From positions 25,366,682 to 25,430,681 of the forward strand of contig CM052360.1 of NCBI GenBank assembly GCA_028551475.1: DNA of 64,000 nucleotides, given 5' to 3'. The translations under genes were made by a program, and so were the position numbers. The stretch is from Casuarina equisetifolia (taxonomy: Eukaryota > Streptophyta > Magnoliopsida > Fagales > Casuarinaceae). Positions 34,010 through 44,739 of the stretch are shown here, piece by piece. Below the pieces are notes generated by a model. It saw only the letters and a program-made list of their open reading frames with translations. It made no database searches and was not told the DNA's origin. Each line of letters starts with the position of its first letter. The first letter of the stretch is position 1.

Positions 34010-34199
34010 TCATTATTATTATAAAAGCTAAGCAGAACGTGAAAGATAAGAAAAATAAAGTTCACAAATTGTAATAAATCTTTACTAGAGTTTTGAAATT
34101 TTTTAAATATAATATTTCAACCTTAATAAAAAAGATATAATTAAATAATTTTATTTTTTAATAATATATAATACGTACCATCTCAAAAAAAAAAAAAAA
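34010..34199 (+). mobile_element. 5'-truncated LINE tail
   Basis: CACAAATTGTAATAAATC, then CTAGAGTTTTG, then ATAATATTTCAACCTT align to the last ORF2 codons and 3' UTR of the full LINE (16840-16900). A poly(A) tract closes it at about 34185-34199. Only the final ~190 bases are present. It is more diverged than the full copy, so it comes from an older insertion. No clear target duplication was found. Confidence 0.6.
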
Positions 34200-34639
34200 G
34201 TAGCTTCAGGTCTGAGTTAAAGAATAGAAAGCAATATTTAATGCGACGTAGGCCGGAGGAAGACGTGACGTAATCTTGGAAACTTGCGTTCTATTTTAAA
34301 TGCTTTGGGAACGTAACAGAGAAAAACGGGGAGCCTTCCCCGAAAACATGAATCCAGCCTATTCTAAACGGGGGACCAAAACTTATACTGATTCCAGCTT
34401 TTAAGGAATGGAATTCCCAGGATGTCGCTCTTGCGTGGCTTCTGAGTTGCGTGTCTGACTCCGTTGTTACACTAACATCCACACTTACAACATCAGCCTA
34501 TCCCACAATTCTCAGCCGTTAGAACGATTCAACTTCTTCATATGCACCTTTCTCTAACTATTCCAATTTTACCCGAAACCTCATGTCCATCTCTGCCTTC
34601 TTCTTTTTGGATCAATCCTACAATGGCATATGCTCTAGA

Positions 34640-34900
34640 AGTTTGAAAGTAAAAAAAAAAAAAAAAAACCCTAAAATCTACCCTTTGCACTTCTTTTGAT
34701 TGAAAGAACTAGATTTCTTACTTTAGACACTAAAGAATAAACAATCCATTCAAGCTTGTTTAGGAAATCAAACACAAGCAAACTAAATACATGGGTCATA
34801 TCTTGTTGGTTTGCTTTTCTTCTCAGGAATGCAGTCTCAATCAGGTTCTTTTCTTTTGGGGCTTCATCCGTCGTTGCTCGATACCACAATCCCCCCAAAA
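34640..34900. repeat. satB-like monomer
   Basis: TTTGATTGAAAGAACTAGAT, CAATCCATTCAAGCTTGTTT, AATCAAACACAAGCAAACTA and ATCTTGTTGGTTTGCTTTTC, in satB order. The end (TTCATCCGTCG, ACCACAATCCCC) is shared with 46610-46640. Confidence 0.55.
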
Positions 34901-35079
34901 AAGAATCAAATGTGATGGAAGTGCCGCACTTTCGAAGGCCAAGATTAAAAATGAGCCAACACCCACAGTCTCTACAACCCAGCCTTGTAAAACGACTTGG
35001 GAGTTCTGGTCACTGCAGTGTGACCATTAACTGTTAAGTTTTTATCTTTCTTTCGTTTGGGCCATCACAAAAAATAAGT

Positions 35080-35370
35080 CACTATGTACCACCAAAATTA
35101 TTGGGTTGATCAATAATATTTTAGACCATCTAATGCAAAAGTTTAACTATCTTGCTTCATAAAAATGATATAATTGTGAAAGGAGAAGGATCACGTGACT
35201 AACATTTCAGCTTGAAAGTCGTGGAAACAGAATGATAAGGACCCAAACCATGAAAGTCAAACTTGAAGTCGTTGGCCTGTTCCAACTTGGAAAAAACAGA
35301 GTGCATGCAGTCTGGATAGCGTACGTACTGAAGCAGTCTAGAATTTTTTTTTTCTTCCAAATAGCTCTTG
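35080..35370. repeat. satA-like monomer plus shared tail
   Basis: AATATTTTAGACCATCTAAT, AAAGTTTAACTATC, AAAAATGATATAATTGTGAA, then AACCATGAAAGTCAAACTTG and GAAGTCGTTGGCCTGTTCCA. This is the same monomer and tail as at 7600-7940. Confidence 0.55.
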
Positions 35371-35539
35371 CCTTCCTTTATGGTTTCACAACTCTAACAT
35401 ACAAACTAATTCTTGTACTTCCATTCATCTACATATAGGTTTTTATCAACTGTAGCAACCTTTCCAATCATAATAATGAGCCTTTAAGAGTCACATTCAT
35501 CTCTACACCAACCGTGTTCATGAATCTTTTTATGCAAAT

Positions 35540-35780
35540 AATAAGACCTATATTGTTCTTTACATGCACTTTGTTGTATGAGTTTCTTTTTATTTCTAGT
35601 TGTTCGTGATATTAGAAAAACTTCCCCCTCTCAAATGCATTTCTATTTCTATTAACGTGAGTTTATTTTGATCAAAACAACTTGCTTTTGTTTCTCAAAT
35701 TTCATATTACAACTCTCAACATTATTGATATTAGCGACATTGGCCTTTAGACTCCACACCATTAAAGTTGCAAAAGACAA
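35540..35780. repeat. Shared DC1 3'-flank module, orphan copy
   Basis: TTAGAAAAACTTCCCCCTCT, then AATTTCATATTACAACTCTC and ATTATTGATATTAGC, matching the flanks after genes A and B. There is no DC1 coding sequence upstream of it here, so its gene was presumably deleted. Confidence 0.5.
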
Positions 35781-36839
35781 CAGTGAAATTGGATGGTAAA
35801 AGAAATATAATTCGGAGAAGGAAAGAAAAAGAGCATATATGCTTCTTTTTGCCAAAACTTGGATTGGCCTCTTCTTCCCCTGGTCTGTACGGTACAAGAG
35901 TAGCCCTTCATTACCGAATGGATCTCAAATTTTCCAGAAGCTCCATACAATTTCAAATGGCTTTTCGACGATTCACAAGACACTCCTAAGGATTCAAAAT
36001 TATCTCCTTTTAAATTTTTAACCGTTTTCCTTGCTTGCTAGACAAATTGAAACTTCGAAATGTTGTTTACTTGCTCTAACTTTCCAATATCTCCATAACT
36101 TTTCTTAATTATAATCAAGACCGACAAATAATCACCATACGTACACTCAATGTAGAAACCAGAAACTTAACAAGAATGACAATTGTTAACCCACTAACAC
36201 ACTTGTTTTGCGACCAAAATCATAAGGATTATACCATGATGGCTTTTGTATGGTTCCTATCCTAAAAGTCACTTATATATGCATTGATAAAAGTGGAAGT
36301 CACTTATTTGAATGAATAGTATGATAATGAGGAAGTTGCGGTGACAATAGAAGAGTTGAAAACTTTCATGTCTCAGATTAACACTAATCCTAAATCTTTA
36401 AAGCAAACTACATAGTTAGAGGGATCTCACCCCTTATCTTGTAACATATTACATTGAGTAGAAAGGTTACAAGGATGTTGATATGCCAATATCTACTAAA
36501 GCTACAAGGTAGTAGATTGCTTTGAGTTTGGATACAATTTGATTCAGGATACAAGATAATGGTATGGTTAAAAGTGGTGGATGTCTTTATAATCTCAAGG
36601 TTTTTGTAATAAAAGAAAAATCACAGTAAGGTGATAAAAAAATCTTACAAAGAATTTTATTCCACCTTGAAAAAATATAAATTTTTCAACACATGTTTAT
36701 GCAAAAAAAAATACATAATCAAACAGGTGACTTGTAAGCCTCCAATAAGACGAATATCTAAATTTATTATTTTATTTTCAACAATCCTCCTCAAATTTAA
36801 TATTTTGCACAAACAAAATATCAAAATTTTAAAATAAAC
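35781..36839. other. Intergenic, no gene seen
   Basis: 35960-36030 resembles 17920-18000. The remainder is AT-rich without supported features. Confidence 0.4.
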
Positions 36840-37020
36840 CTTAGAGGATCAAACCCCAATTTGATTGGACAAACTTAAAAACTTTGATGTTTGTTGGGTT
36901 TAGTGGCCCGTATGTAAGCTCTATAGTACTAAACTCATAGACCCAAAAAATTGGGTCCATAAGTCACGGAAATTGGACCAATCAGTTGAATAAATTGAGT
37001 CTAAAGGCCCAGCAAACTTG
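36840..37020. repeat. Dispersed module W, copy 2
   Basis: Matches 4365-4600 and 48275-48450: AACTTTGATGTTTGTTGGG, TTTAGTGGCCCGTATGTAAG, AGTTGAATAAATTGAG. Confidence 0.5.
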
Positions 37021-37049
37021 ACTCAAGCAGGAAGAAGGAAACATGAAAT

Positions 37050-39845
37050 ATATACGCAGCACCATAAGTTTCATGACATGAAATGCTACATATAAGTCAA
37101 ACACAAAAGAGCAACCACTTAAAAGGTTTTTTCGCAAATCAAACTTGATAAGATCAAATAAGGGCTATGCATTTCATATCTGTAACCTAGCATGATAAGT
37201 TTCTTTTGTTTCAGCTCTTAGAACACAGTAGCTATTTTAATTCAAGCATTACGCTTTTCATCATCTACAAGAATCTTTCAATCTCAATAAATAATTCAGC
37301 CTCCTTTTCACAAAAGCCAATACTTTATCCAAATAATTTTAGGGTAATCTTCTATTTTTTGAGAACTATTTTATTATTCTAACTTTTACTATAATATTCT
37401 TCGAAGAGAACGCCTAAAACCCATGTTGCATGCTAAATCTATGTCATAAAGAAAGATGCAATGCATCAAACGTCCATTGAAGTAGGTTAACTAACAATAT
37501 TTTAAATGTCAAGCCAAAGCAATTTCTTTACCCTTTTTTATTTCCATTGGAAGACAACAATGTTTCTACAATTAACAAGAAAGCTGCATATGAGTCAAAT
37601 GTTAATGAGCCCACAATAAGGATGTTTTATAAATAAAACTTCACCTGATTAAATACATATAGCTTATGTCTTCTTGTGGCTGCACTTTTCTTATCTACAA
37701 CCCAACATGATAAGATTCCCTACTTTATGGGCCTCATGTGTTTCTTCCAAAGCCTAATGTGCCATTGCTCTCAAAAAACAACAACAAGAATAATTAAGGA
37801 TTGCACTTTTCAAAGATCAACAAGAATCATTTGACATATTTCGATCAAATGCCAACCCAAAGCAATTTCTTTACCCTTTTTTCTTTCCATTGGAAGACAA
37901 CAAAGCTTCTACGATTGTCATGAAAGCTATATATGAGTCAAATGTTAATAAGCCCACAACAAGGAGGTTTTATAAATAAAACTTCACTAGATTAAATACA
38001 TATAACTTATGTCTTCTTATGGCTATGCTTTTCCTATATGCAACCCAGCATGATAGGATTCTCTTGTTTGAGGGCCTCATGTGTTTCTTTCAAAGCCTAA
38101 TGTGCCATTGCTCTTAGAAAACAACAACAAAAATAATGAAGGCTCACACTTTTCAAAGATGAACAAGAATCATTTGACATAATACAATCAAATGCTAGCC
38201 CAAAGCAATTTCTTTACCTTTTTTTCTTTCCATTGGAAGACAACAAAATTTCTATGATTGACGTGAAAGCTAAATATGAGTCAAATGTTAATAAGCCCAC
38301 AACAAGGATGTTTTATAAATAAAACTTCACTAGATTAAATACATATGACTTATGTCTTCTTGTGGCTATGCTTTTCCTATCTTCAACCCAACATGATAAG
38401 ATTCTTTTGTTTAAAGGCCTCATGTGTTTCTTTCAAAGCCTAATGTGCCATTGCTTTCATAAAATAACAACAAGAATAATGAAGGGTCGTGCTTTTCAAA
38501 GATCAACAAGAATCATTTGACATGTTACGATCAAATGCCAACCCAAAGCAATTTCTTTACTTTTTTTCCTTTCCATTGGAAGACAAAAAAGTTTCTACAG
38601 TTGACATGAAAGCTACATATGAGTCAAATGAATAAGCCCACAACAAGGGCGTTTTATAGATAAAACTTCACTAAATTAAATTCATATGACTTATGTTTTC
38701 CTGTGGTGATGCTTTTCCTATCTGCAACCCAACATGATAAGATTCTCTTGTTTAAAGGCCACATGTGTTTCTTTCAGAGCCTAATGTGTCATTGCTTTCA
38801 TAAAACAACAAAAAGAATAATGAAGGGTCGTGTTTTTCAAAGATCAACAAGAATCATTTGACATGTTACGATCAAATGTCAACCCAAAGCAATTTCTGTA
38901 CTTTTTTTCCTTTCCATTGGAAGACAACAAAGTTTCTACAATTGAAATGAAAGCTACATATGAGTCAAATGTTAATAAGCCCACAACAAGGACGTTTTAT
39001 AGATAAAACTTCACTAGATTAAATTCATATGACTTATGTCTTCCTGTGGGATGCTTTTCCTATCTGCAACCCATCATGATAAGATTCTCTTGTTTGAGGG
39101 CCTCATGTGTTTCTTTCAAAGCCTAATGTGCCATTGCTCTCAGAAAACAACAACAAAAATAATGAAGGCTCACACTTTTCAAAGATGAACAAGAATCATT
39201 TGACATAATACGATCAAATGCTAGCCCAAAGCAATTTCGTTACCTTTTTTTCTTTCCACTGGAAGACAACAAAATTTCTATGATTGACATGAAAGCTACA
39301 TATGAGTCAAATGTTAATTAGCCTTCAGCAAGGATGTTTTGTAAATAAAACTTCACTAGATTATATACATTTGACTTATGTCTTCTTGTGGTTGTGCTTT
39401 TCTTATATTCAACCTAGCATGATAAGATTCTCTTGTTTGAGGGTCTCATGTGTTTCTTTCAAAGCCTAATATGCCATTGCTCTTTGAAAACAACAACAAA
39501 AATAATGAAGGCTCACACTTTTCAAAGATCAACAAGAATCATTGACATAATACAATCAAATGCCAACCTAAAGCAATTTCTTTACCTTTTTTTGTTTCCA
39601 TTGGAAGACAACAAAGTTTCTATGATTGACGTGAAAGCTACATATTAGTCAAATGTTAATAAGCCCACAACAAGGACATTTTATAGATAAAACTTCACTA
39701 GATTAAATTCATATGACTTATGTCTTCCTGTGGCGATGCTTTTCCTATCTGCAACCCAACATGATAAGATTCTCTTGTTTAAGGGCCACATGTGTTTCTT
39801 TTAGAGCCTAATGTGCCATTGCTTTCATAAAACAACAACAAGAAT
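37050..39845. repeat. satB tandem array, ~342-bp unit, seven good copies
   Basis: The landmark TTTCCATTGGAAGAC recurs at about 37541, 37884, 38228, 38570, 38911, 39252 and 39595, a steady 341-343-bp step. One more decayed unit occupies 37050-37490. Each unit contains ATGAAAGCTACATATGAGTC, a TAAGCCCACAACAAGGA-type block, GGGCCTCATGTGTTTCTTTC and AAAGCCTAATGTGCCATTGC. Copies are very similar, with gene conversion or recent expansion likely. The array ends about 600 bp before the gene B leader. No coding capacity is seen. Confidence 0.9.
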
Positions 39846-40439
39846 AATCTAATATTAATCTAAAAGCTTAAATCTTTTCCCCAACTACTGCTTTTCCTTT
39901 GCAAGATTTTGCTAACGTTGCAAAGCCATATCTTGCATTTCCCTTTTATCTTAATATGTCTGGTTCTTTCTTTTTAGGAGAATTACAGGATTGTGCAGCA
40001 ACAATATACTTAGATTTATATTATTTAAGGTAAAGAGTCTTCATATTCCTGGTACTGTGCGAATATTTGCTATCTAAACACTGAAACTCATAAGTTGGAT
40101 GGAAAAGATTCATCTTGGGATGGTCCTACTACTTAGATGCTTTCAGTAATTTTGTCCAAAAAAAATATCTCTTTGTAAAAACCAAAAAACAAAAAAAGAA
40201 ATATTTCTTATCTACACAGAATCCTAAAAGAAAACGTGTATAGTTAATTAGGTGACGGACATCCAAACTTAGATGCAATATTTTAAATCATTTAATGTAA
40301 AAGCTTAAATCCTTTCCCCAATATTTCTCATATGTCAAGAGCAAATAAGAAGATACGGGTAACAGCAGCTGGAGAGCACACATTTGAAAAAGTAACAATT
40401 AGTTGTCACGAGTAATTATTTTTTTAATTGTTTTGGACT
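39846..40439. other. Upstream region of gene B
   Basis: No gene. The segment from about 40330 (CAAGAGCAAATAAGAAGATA, AACAGCAGCTGGAGAGCACA) is shared with 56870-56950 upstream of gene C, so the duplicated unit extends at least this far 5'. Confidence 0.45.
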
Positions 40440-40701
40440 TCATAAAAGTCTTTCTCATTTTTGGCGCACCGAATTGACCATAATATTGAGCGGCGACTTG
40501 TGTGATGTCGATGAGCCTTTTAAGTGAGCCTTTTAAGTGTCGTACACGCGCTAAAACAAGATTTCTTACACCACAACTAATCTTTGCGATAGTAAATCCT
40601 TACTTTCTCATCCCCACAAGGAGCAGAAGATCGGTGTGAATCTCTTGTTTCCGTTCGTTTACGACCATCTACAGAAATGGTGAAATTACGTCTGATACAA
40701 G
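40440..40701 (+). promoter_or_regulatory. Gene B promoter and leader exon, inferred
   Basis: A W-box word TTGACC sits near 40476; WRKY factors bind such sites in defence genes. A 13-bp tandem duplication GAGCCTTTTAAGT occupies 40511-40536. The leader aligns with that of gene C (TTACTTTCTCATCC, CAAGGAGCA, ATCTACAGAAATGGTG) and ends at 40701 before the donor GTTTGA. An ATG at 40677 in a strong context (A at -3, G at +4) opens an upstream frame. No TATA box could be fixed with certainty. Confidence 0.5.
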
Positions 40702-40955
40702 GTTTGAACCCTTTCCATCCCTGTTCCTTTGTAAATTGTTATAAACGTTAGTAGTTATGTTTCATTTGTGTATTTCAAATATTCTGATCACTTTGATGTG
40801 GCATAACATCTACTCTTCTATTGTTTTGATAAATGCTTTGATGTACGTGGGTTGGTAAAACTTTTTCTAATGATTATCTTATTTGATAAATGTATACAAA
40901 GTCTTCATATTATGCGTATGGTTTTTGTGTACATTTGAAGACTAACTATATTTAG
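40702..40955 (+). other. Gene B leader intron, inferred
   Basis: 254 bp, GT at 40702 and AG at 40954-40955, with a branch-site-like ACTAAC at about 40941-40946. Gene C has an almost equal intron (57155-57407) with the same ACTAACTATATTTAG end. Confidence 0.6.
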
Positions 40956-40995
40956 GCGGGTTGTGTGATTGCGTGTGGAAGAGGGGGAGACAGAG

Positions 40996-43900
40996 ATGGA
41001 AGTAGAAGAGAGGAAGACGGAGATGGAAGTTGGAGATTGCAGTATGTGGCATTACTTAATCTTTTGTGAAGAGTTTGTGAGTGATGCCAACAAGAATGAC
41101 TTTGTTTGCTGGGTGTGCAAAGAATCGATGTTGGGACATCCTACCTTCAAATGTTTGGAATGCAGCTTCATACAACACAGATCTTGCCCCCAGCTACTCG
41201 ACTTTAAAGAAATGTCCCTTAACCATTGTACCTGGAACAGACATCACTTGATCTTAAGGAAAGAGAAGGAGAATAATGGTACGAAAAAAGTAGTTTGCGC
41301 AGGATGTGGGAAACTAACATCTAGTCCTGCCTATAGATGTTCCATTCCCCATTGTGCCTTCCGTCTCCATAAATCATGTGATCAATTATCCCACGCCATA
41401 TGGCATAATGCACACCCAGACCACACCCTTATTCTCTCAATGCCACCGCCACCATTGTATTATCGTTGTGATGTTTGCAAGAAAGATAGAGAGAAGAGGC
41501 CTACTTTGCTTTATGGTTGTCGTCTTTGCGATTTTGACATGGACAACAGCTGTGTTTTCCGTTGGGACGTAATTGAGAGTGAGAGAAAGATGGAGGTTGG
41601 AGATTATAGCTTATGGCATCACTTAATCTTTTGTGAAGAGTTTGTTAGTGATGCCTGCAAGAACGACTTTGTTTGTTGGGTGTGCAAAGAATCGGTGTTG
41701 GGACATCCTGCCTTCAAATGTTTGGAATGCGGCTTTGTCCAACATAAATCGTGCTCCAACCTACCAGATCTAACAAAAATGGACGTCAAACATGATATTA
41801 GGGAGAGACATCATTTGCTTTTGAGAGAAGAGATGGTGAATAATGGAAAGGAGGAAGCAGTATGCCTGGGATGCGGGAAACTAGTATCTGGTCCTACCTA
41901 CAGGTGCTCCATTCCTCAATGTACCTTTCATCTTCATAAATCATGTGATCAATTATCTCATGTGATCCAGCATATCAGACACCCATACCACACCCTTTTT
42001 CTTCGACTGCCAACATCATATACATCATGTGATCTTTGCAAAAAGAAGAGAGAGAAGCATCCTTTGCTTTATGGTTGTCGTATTTGCAATTTTTACGTGG
42101 ACATCAAGTGTCTTCCCCGTTGGGACATTATTGAGAGTGAGAGAAAGATGGAGGTTGGAGATTACAGCTTATGGCATTACTTAATCTTTTGTGAAGAGTT
42201 CGTAAGTGATGACTACAAGAACGACATCGTTTGCTGGATGTGTGAAGAACCAATATTGGGACATCCTACCTTCAAATGCTTGGAATGCAGCTTTGTACAA
42301 CATAAATCTTGCACCCAACTGCCAGACTTGACAAAAGCGAATGAGTGGCATCGTATTACTAACAGACATCACTTGATCTTACGAGAACAAACGGAAGATG
42401 ACAGGGAGAAGAAAGTACTCTGCGTGGCATGTGAGAAACTAGCATCTAGTCCCACCTATAGATGTTCCATCCCCCATTGTGCCTTCCATCTCCATAAATC
42501 TTGTGATCAATTATCCCATGCCATATTGCACAATGCACACCCAAACCATACCCTTATTCTCTCAGTGTCATCATCTTATTGTTGTAAAGTTTGCAGCAGA
42601 AGTAGAAAGAAGAGGCATGCTCTGCATTATCGTTGTCGTCTTTGCTATTTTCACATGGATTACAAATGTTCTTCCCGTTGGGACATAATTGAAAGTGAAA
42701 GGAATATGGAGTTTGGAGATTGCAGCATATGGCATTACTTAATCTTTTGTAAAGAGTTTTCCGGTGATGGGGATGTTTGCTGGGTGTGCGAAGAACTACT
42801 CTCGGGATATCCTTCGTTCAAATGCTTGGAATGTGACTTTGTTCAACATAAATCGTGCACCCAAGTGATGAAAATGGAATACAGGCATGATATTACAGAT
42901 AGACATCATTTGATCTCACGAAAAGAGAGAGAGGATAACGGTAAGAAGAAACTAGTTTGTGCGGGATGCACGGAAGTAGTATCAGGTCCCACCTACAGAT
43001 GCTCCCTCCTCAAATGCGCCTTCCGTCTTCATAAATCATGCCATCAACTATCCCGTGCTATTCAAAATAGCGCACACCCAAAGCACGCCCTTTTTCTCAA
43101 GCTGTCACGATCCGGTACTCATTGTCATATTTGTGTAAAAGATAGACGCATGGAGACTACTTTGCTTTATAATTGTGATCTTTGCGAATTTGAAATGCAC
43201 TACAAGTGTGCTGCCTCTGTCGAAGTAATTGAAGACAGCGATTGCAATCCACACGTACTCTTTCTCCGTCGAATGTCGATTCCATTTACGTGTGAAGCTT
43301 GTGGTGCGGAAGTCGAGGATGATGTTGCCTCCCAATGCAGCAAGTGTGGGGTTTTGACTCACCTGATATGTGCTCATTTTCCACGAACCATCAAAATAAA
43401 ATCACATCATCATTTATTATCTCGCACGTACTGTCTTCATCGAATTAAGAAGCTGGAGAAGGCAATCTGTAAGCTTTGTTGTATAAAGGTGAATATAAAG
43501 TATGGAGCTTATTGTGGTCGGGAATGTGATTACATTGTTCACATGAGGTGTGCAAAATTGAATGAGGACAAGTCAACTAATAGTTCAGAAGTTGAGGACT
43601 ATACAAGGCATTTGGTTTATTTGATTGAAGGGTTAGATGAAGAGAAGGGTAAAGCAACTGATGTTCCTTCAAAGATCAACCACAACAATCATCCCGAACA
43701 TGAGTTAATTCTCAGGTTTGAAGATTTTGGAAATGACAAGCAACTTCACAAGAATAGCAAGCAATGTGCGGTATGTATGCAATTTATTATCTCTTCCCCA
43801 TTTTACAGTTGTGAGGATTGCAACAACATTTTTCTCCACAAAAGATGTGCTCAACTTCCCCAAACCGTTAGGCGACCGCTATATGCTGAAAATTCATTTG

Positions 43901-44541
43901 CGCTCTCTTCGCATCTACTGTCATCCACAAAGAACTTATTTATGTGTTATCAATGTAGCACTTATCGTCATGGCCTTTTCTACCAATCTAGATTTTTCAA
44001 CAAGATTGACGTCCAATGTTTTTTGATTCCTGAAACCATTAGTCACAAAAGTCATGATGAACACTTGCTTCATATTCCAGTACTAAGAGATCCTAGGTCG
44101 GAAGTAACTTGCATTGGCTGTGGTAAGAAGATTTATCACCAGAGAAGGTACTTAATGTGCTCAGATTGCGAGTTTTGGCTGTGTCTTAAATGTGCAACCC
44201 TTCCATTGGTAGCAAGGTATAAATATCATCCACATCTCCTAAAGCTCACCTACAAATGGATGGATAATTCAAAGGAATACTATTGCCTAATTTGTGAAGA
44301 AAAATTAGATCCAAAACATTGGTTTTATTCTTGTGGAGATTGTGATTTTCCAACTCATATTAAATGCCTTATTGGTGGCTCTTTAAAAAGTGGAAGACAC
44401 GAGCATCCTGTAATACTTCTTTTTCCAGGACCTAAGTACTCTCTTAGATGTCATTTGTGTGAAAAACGTTTTGGACATGACGACAAAGTTCTTGAATGTC
44501 CTCAATGTAAATTTTATTTTCACTTTCAATGTTTTTATTAA
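40996..44541 (+). CDS. DC1-domain zinc-finger protein B, four-fold N-terminal repeat
   Basis: An intact 1181-residue frame. I start at ATG 40996, because the codon matching gene C's ATG is GTG here (40975). A ~186-residue block is present four times, beginning at residues 10, 199, 385 and 571 (DNA at 41023, 41590, 42148, 42706). Each starts (M)E(V/F)GD-x-S-x-WH-x-LIFC and holds three fingers: CWVCKES...FKCLEC...QHKSC, then CxxCGKL...TYRCSIPxC...LHKSC, then CDxCKK...LYGCRLC. About seven further fingers form a C-terminal part (residues ~750-1181) ending CPQCKFYFHFQCFY, giving ~19 DC1-type Cys/His modules that would bind zinc. No signal peptide or membrane segment. DC1 proteins occur in stress, hormone and defence responses, but the ligand is unknown. 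Most family members are around half this length. Confidence 0.9.
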   Translation: MEVEERKTEMEVGDCSMWHYLIFCEEFVSDANKNDFVCWVCKESMLGHPTFKCLECSFIQHRSCPQLLDFKEMSLNHCTWNRHHLILRKEKENNGTKKVVCAGCGKLTSSPAYRCSIPHCAFRLHKSCDQLSHAIWHNAHPDHTLILSMPPPPLYYRCDVCKKDREKRPTLLYGCRLCDFDMDNSCVFRWDVIESERKMEVGDYSLWHHLIFCEEFVSDACKNDFVCWVCKESVLGHPAFKCLECGFVQHKSCSNLPDLTKMDVKHDIRERHHLLLREEMVNNGKEEAVCLGCGKLVSGPTYRCSIPQCTFHLHKSCDQLSHVIQHIRHPYHTLFLRLPTSYTSCDLCKKKREKHPLLYGCRICNFYVDIKCLPRWDIIESERKMEVGDYSLWHYLIFCEEFVSDDYKNDIVCWMCEEPILGHPTFKCLECSFVQHKSCTQLPDLTKANEWHRITNRHHLILREQTEDDREKKVLCVACEKLASSPTYRCSIPHCAFHLHKSCDQLSHAILHNAHPNHTLILSVSSSYCCKVCSRSRKKRHALHYRCRLCYFHMDYKCSSRWDIIESERNMEFGDCSIWHYLIFCKEFSGDGDVCWVCEELLSGYPSFKCLECDFVQHKSCTQVMKMEYRHDITDRHHLISRKEREDNGKKKLVCAGCTEVVSGPTYRCSLLKCAFRLHKSCHQLSRAIQNSAHPKHALFLKLSRSGTHCHICVKDRRMETTLLYNCDLCEFEMHYKCAASVEVIEDSDCNPHVLFLRRMSIPFTCEACGAEVEDDVASQCSKCGVLTHLICAHFPRTIKIKSHHHLLSRTYCLHRIKKLEKAICKLCCIKVNIKYGAYCGRECDYIVHMRCAKLNEDKSTNSSEVEDYTRHLVYLIEGLDEEKGKATDVPSKINHNNHPEHELILRFEDFGNDKQLHKNSKQCAVCMQFIISSPFYSCEDCNNIFLHKRCAQLPQTVRRPLYAENSFALSSHLLSSTKNLFMCYQCSTYRHGLFYQSRFFNKIDVQCFLIPETISHKSHDEHLLHIPVLRDPRSEVTCIGCGKKIYHQRRYLMCSDCEFWLCLKCATLPLVARYKYHPHLLKLTYKWMDNSKEYYCLICEEKLDPKHWFYSCGDCDFPTHIKCLIGGSLKSGRHEHPVILLFPGPKYSLRCHLCEKRFGHDDKVLECPQCKFYFHFQCFY

Positions 44542-44739
44542 ATGTACTCTTGAATGTACTTAAATTTGGCAATGAATGTTATTAAATGACTCCTTAATTT
44601 TTACATGAAATGAACTCTTGAATGTTGTTTGTGTAAAGAAAGTATAAGAAACTATATTACTCAATGTATTTGATGAAAATTTGAATGTTGTTGTCCATAA
44701 CTATAATACATATAAAATTTTCAAATATTGGGTAATAAA
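44542..44739 (+). repeat. Duplicated relic of the last DC1 finger after gene B
   Basis: Downstream of the stop, TGTTTGTGTAAAGAAAGTA and TAAGAAACTATATTACTCAA align with the C-terminal codons of gene A (CATGTAAAAAAAGCATAAGA, 23757 onward). CTTGAATGTACT also repeats. A second, decayed copy of the final coding segment therefore lies in the 3' region. Confidence 0.45.

Noticed and set aside
40969..40995. Upstream extension of gene B from TTG 40969
   Set aside because: TTG is not a normal plant start. The first in-frame ATG is 40996, and the codon aligned to gene C's ATG is GTG.
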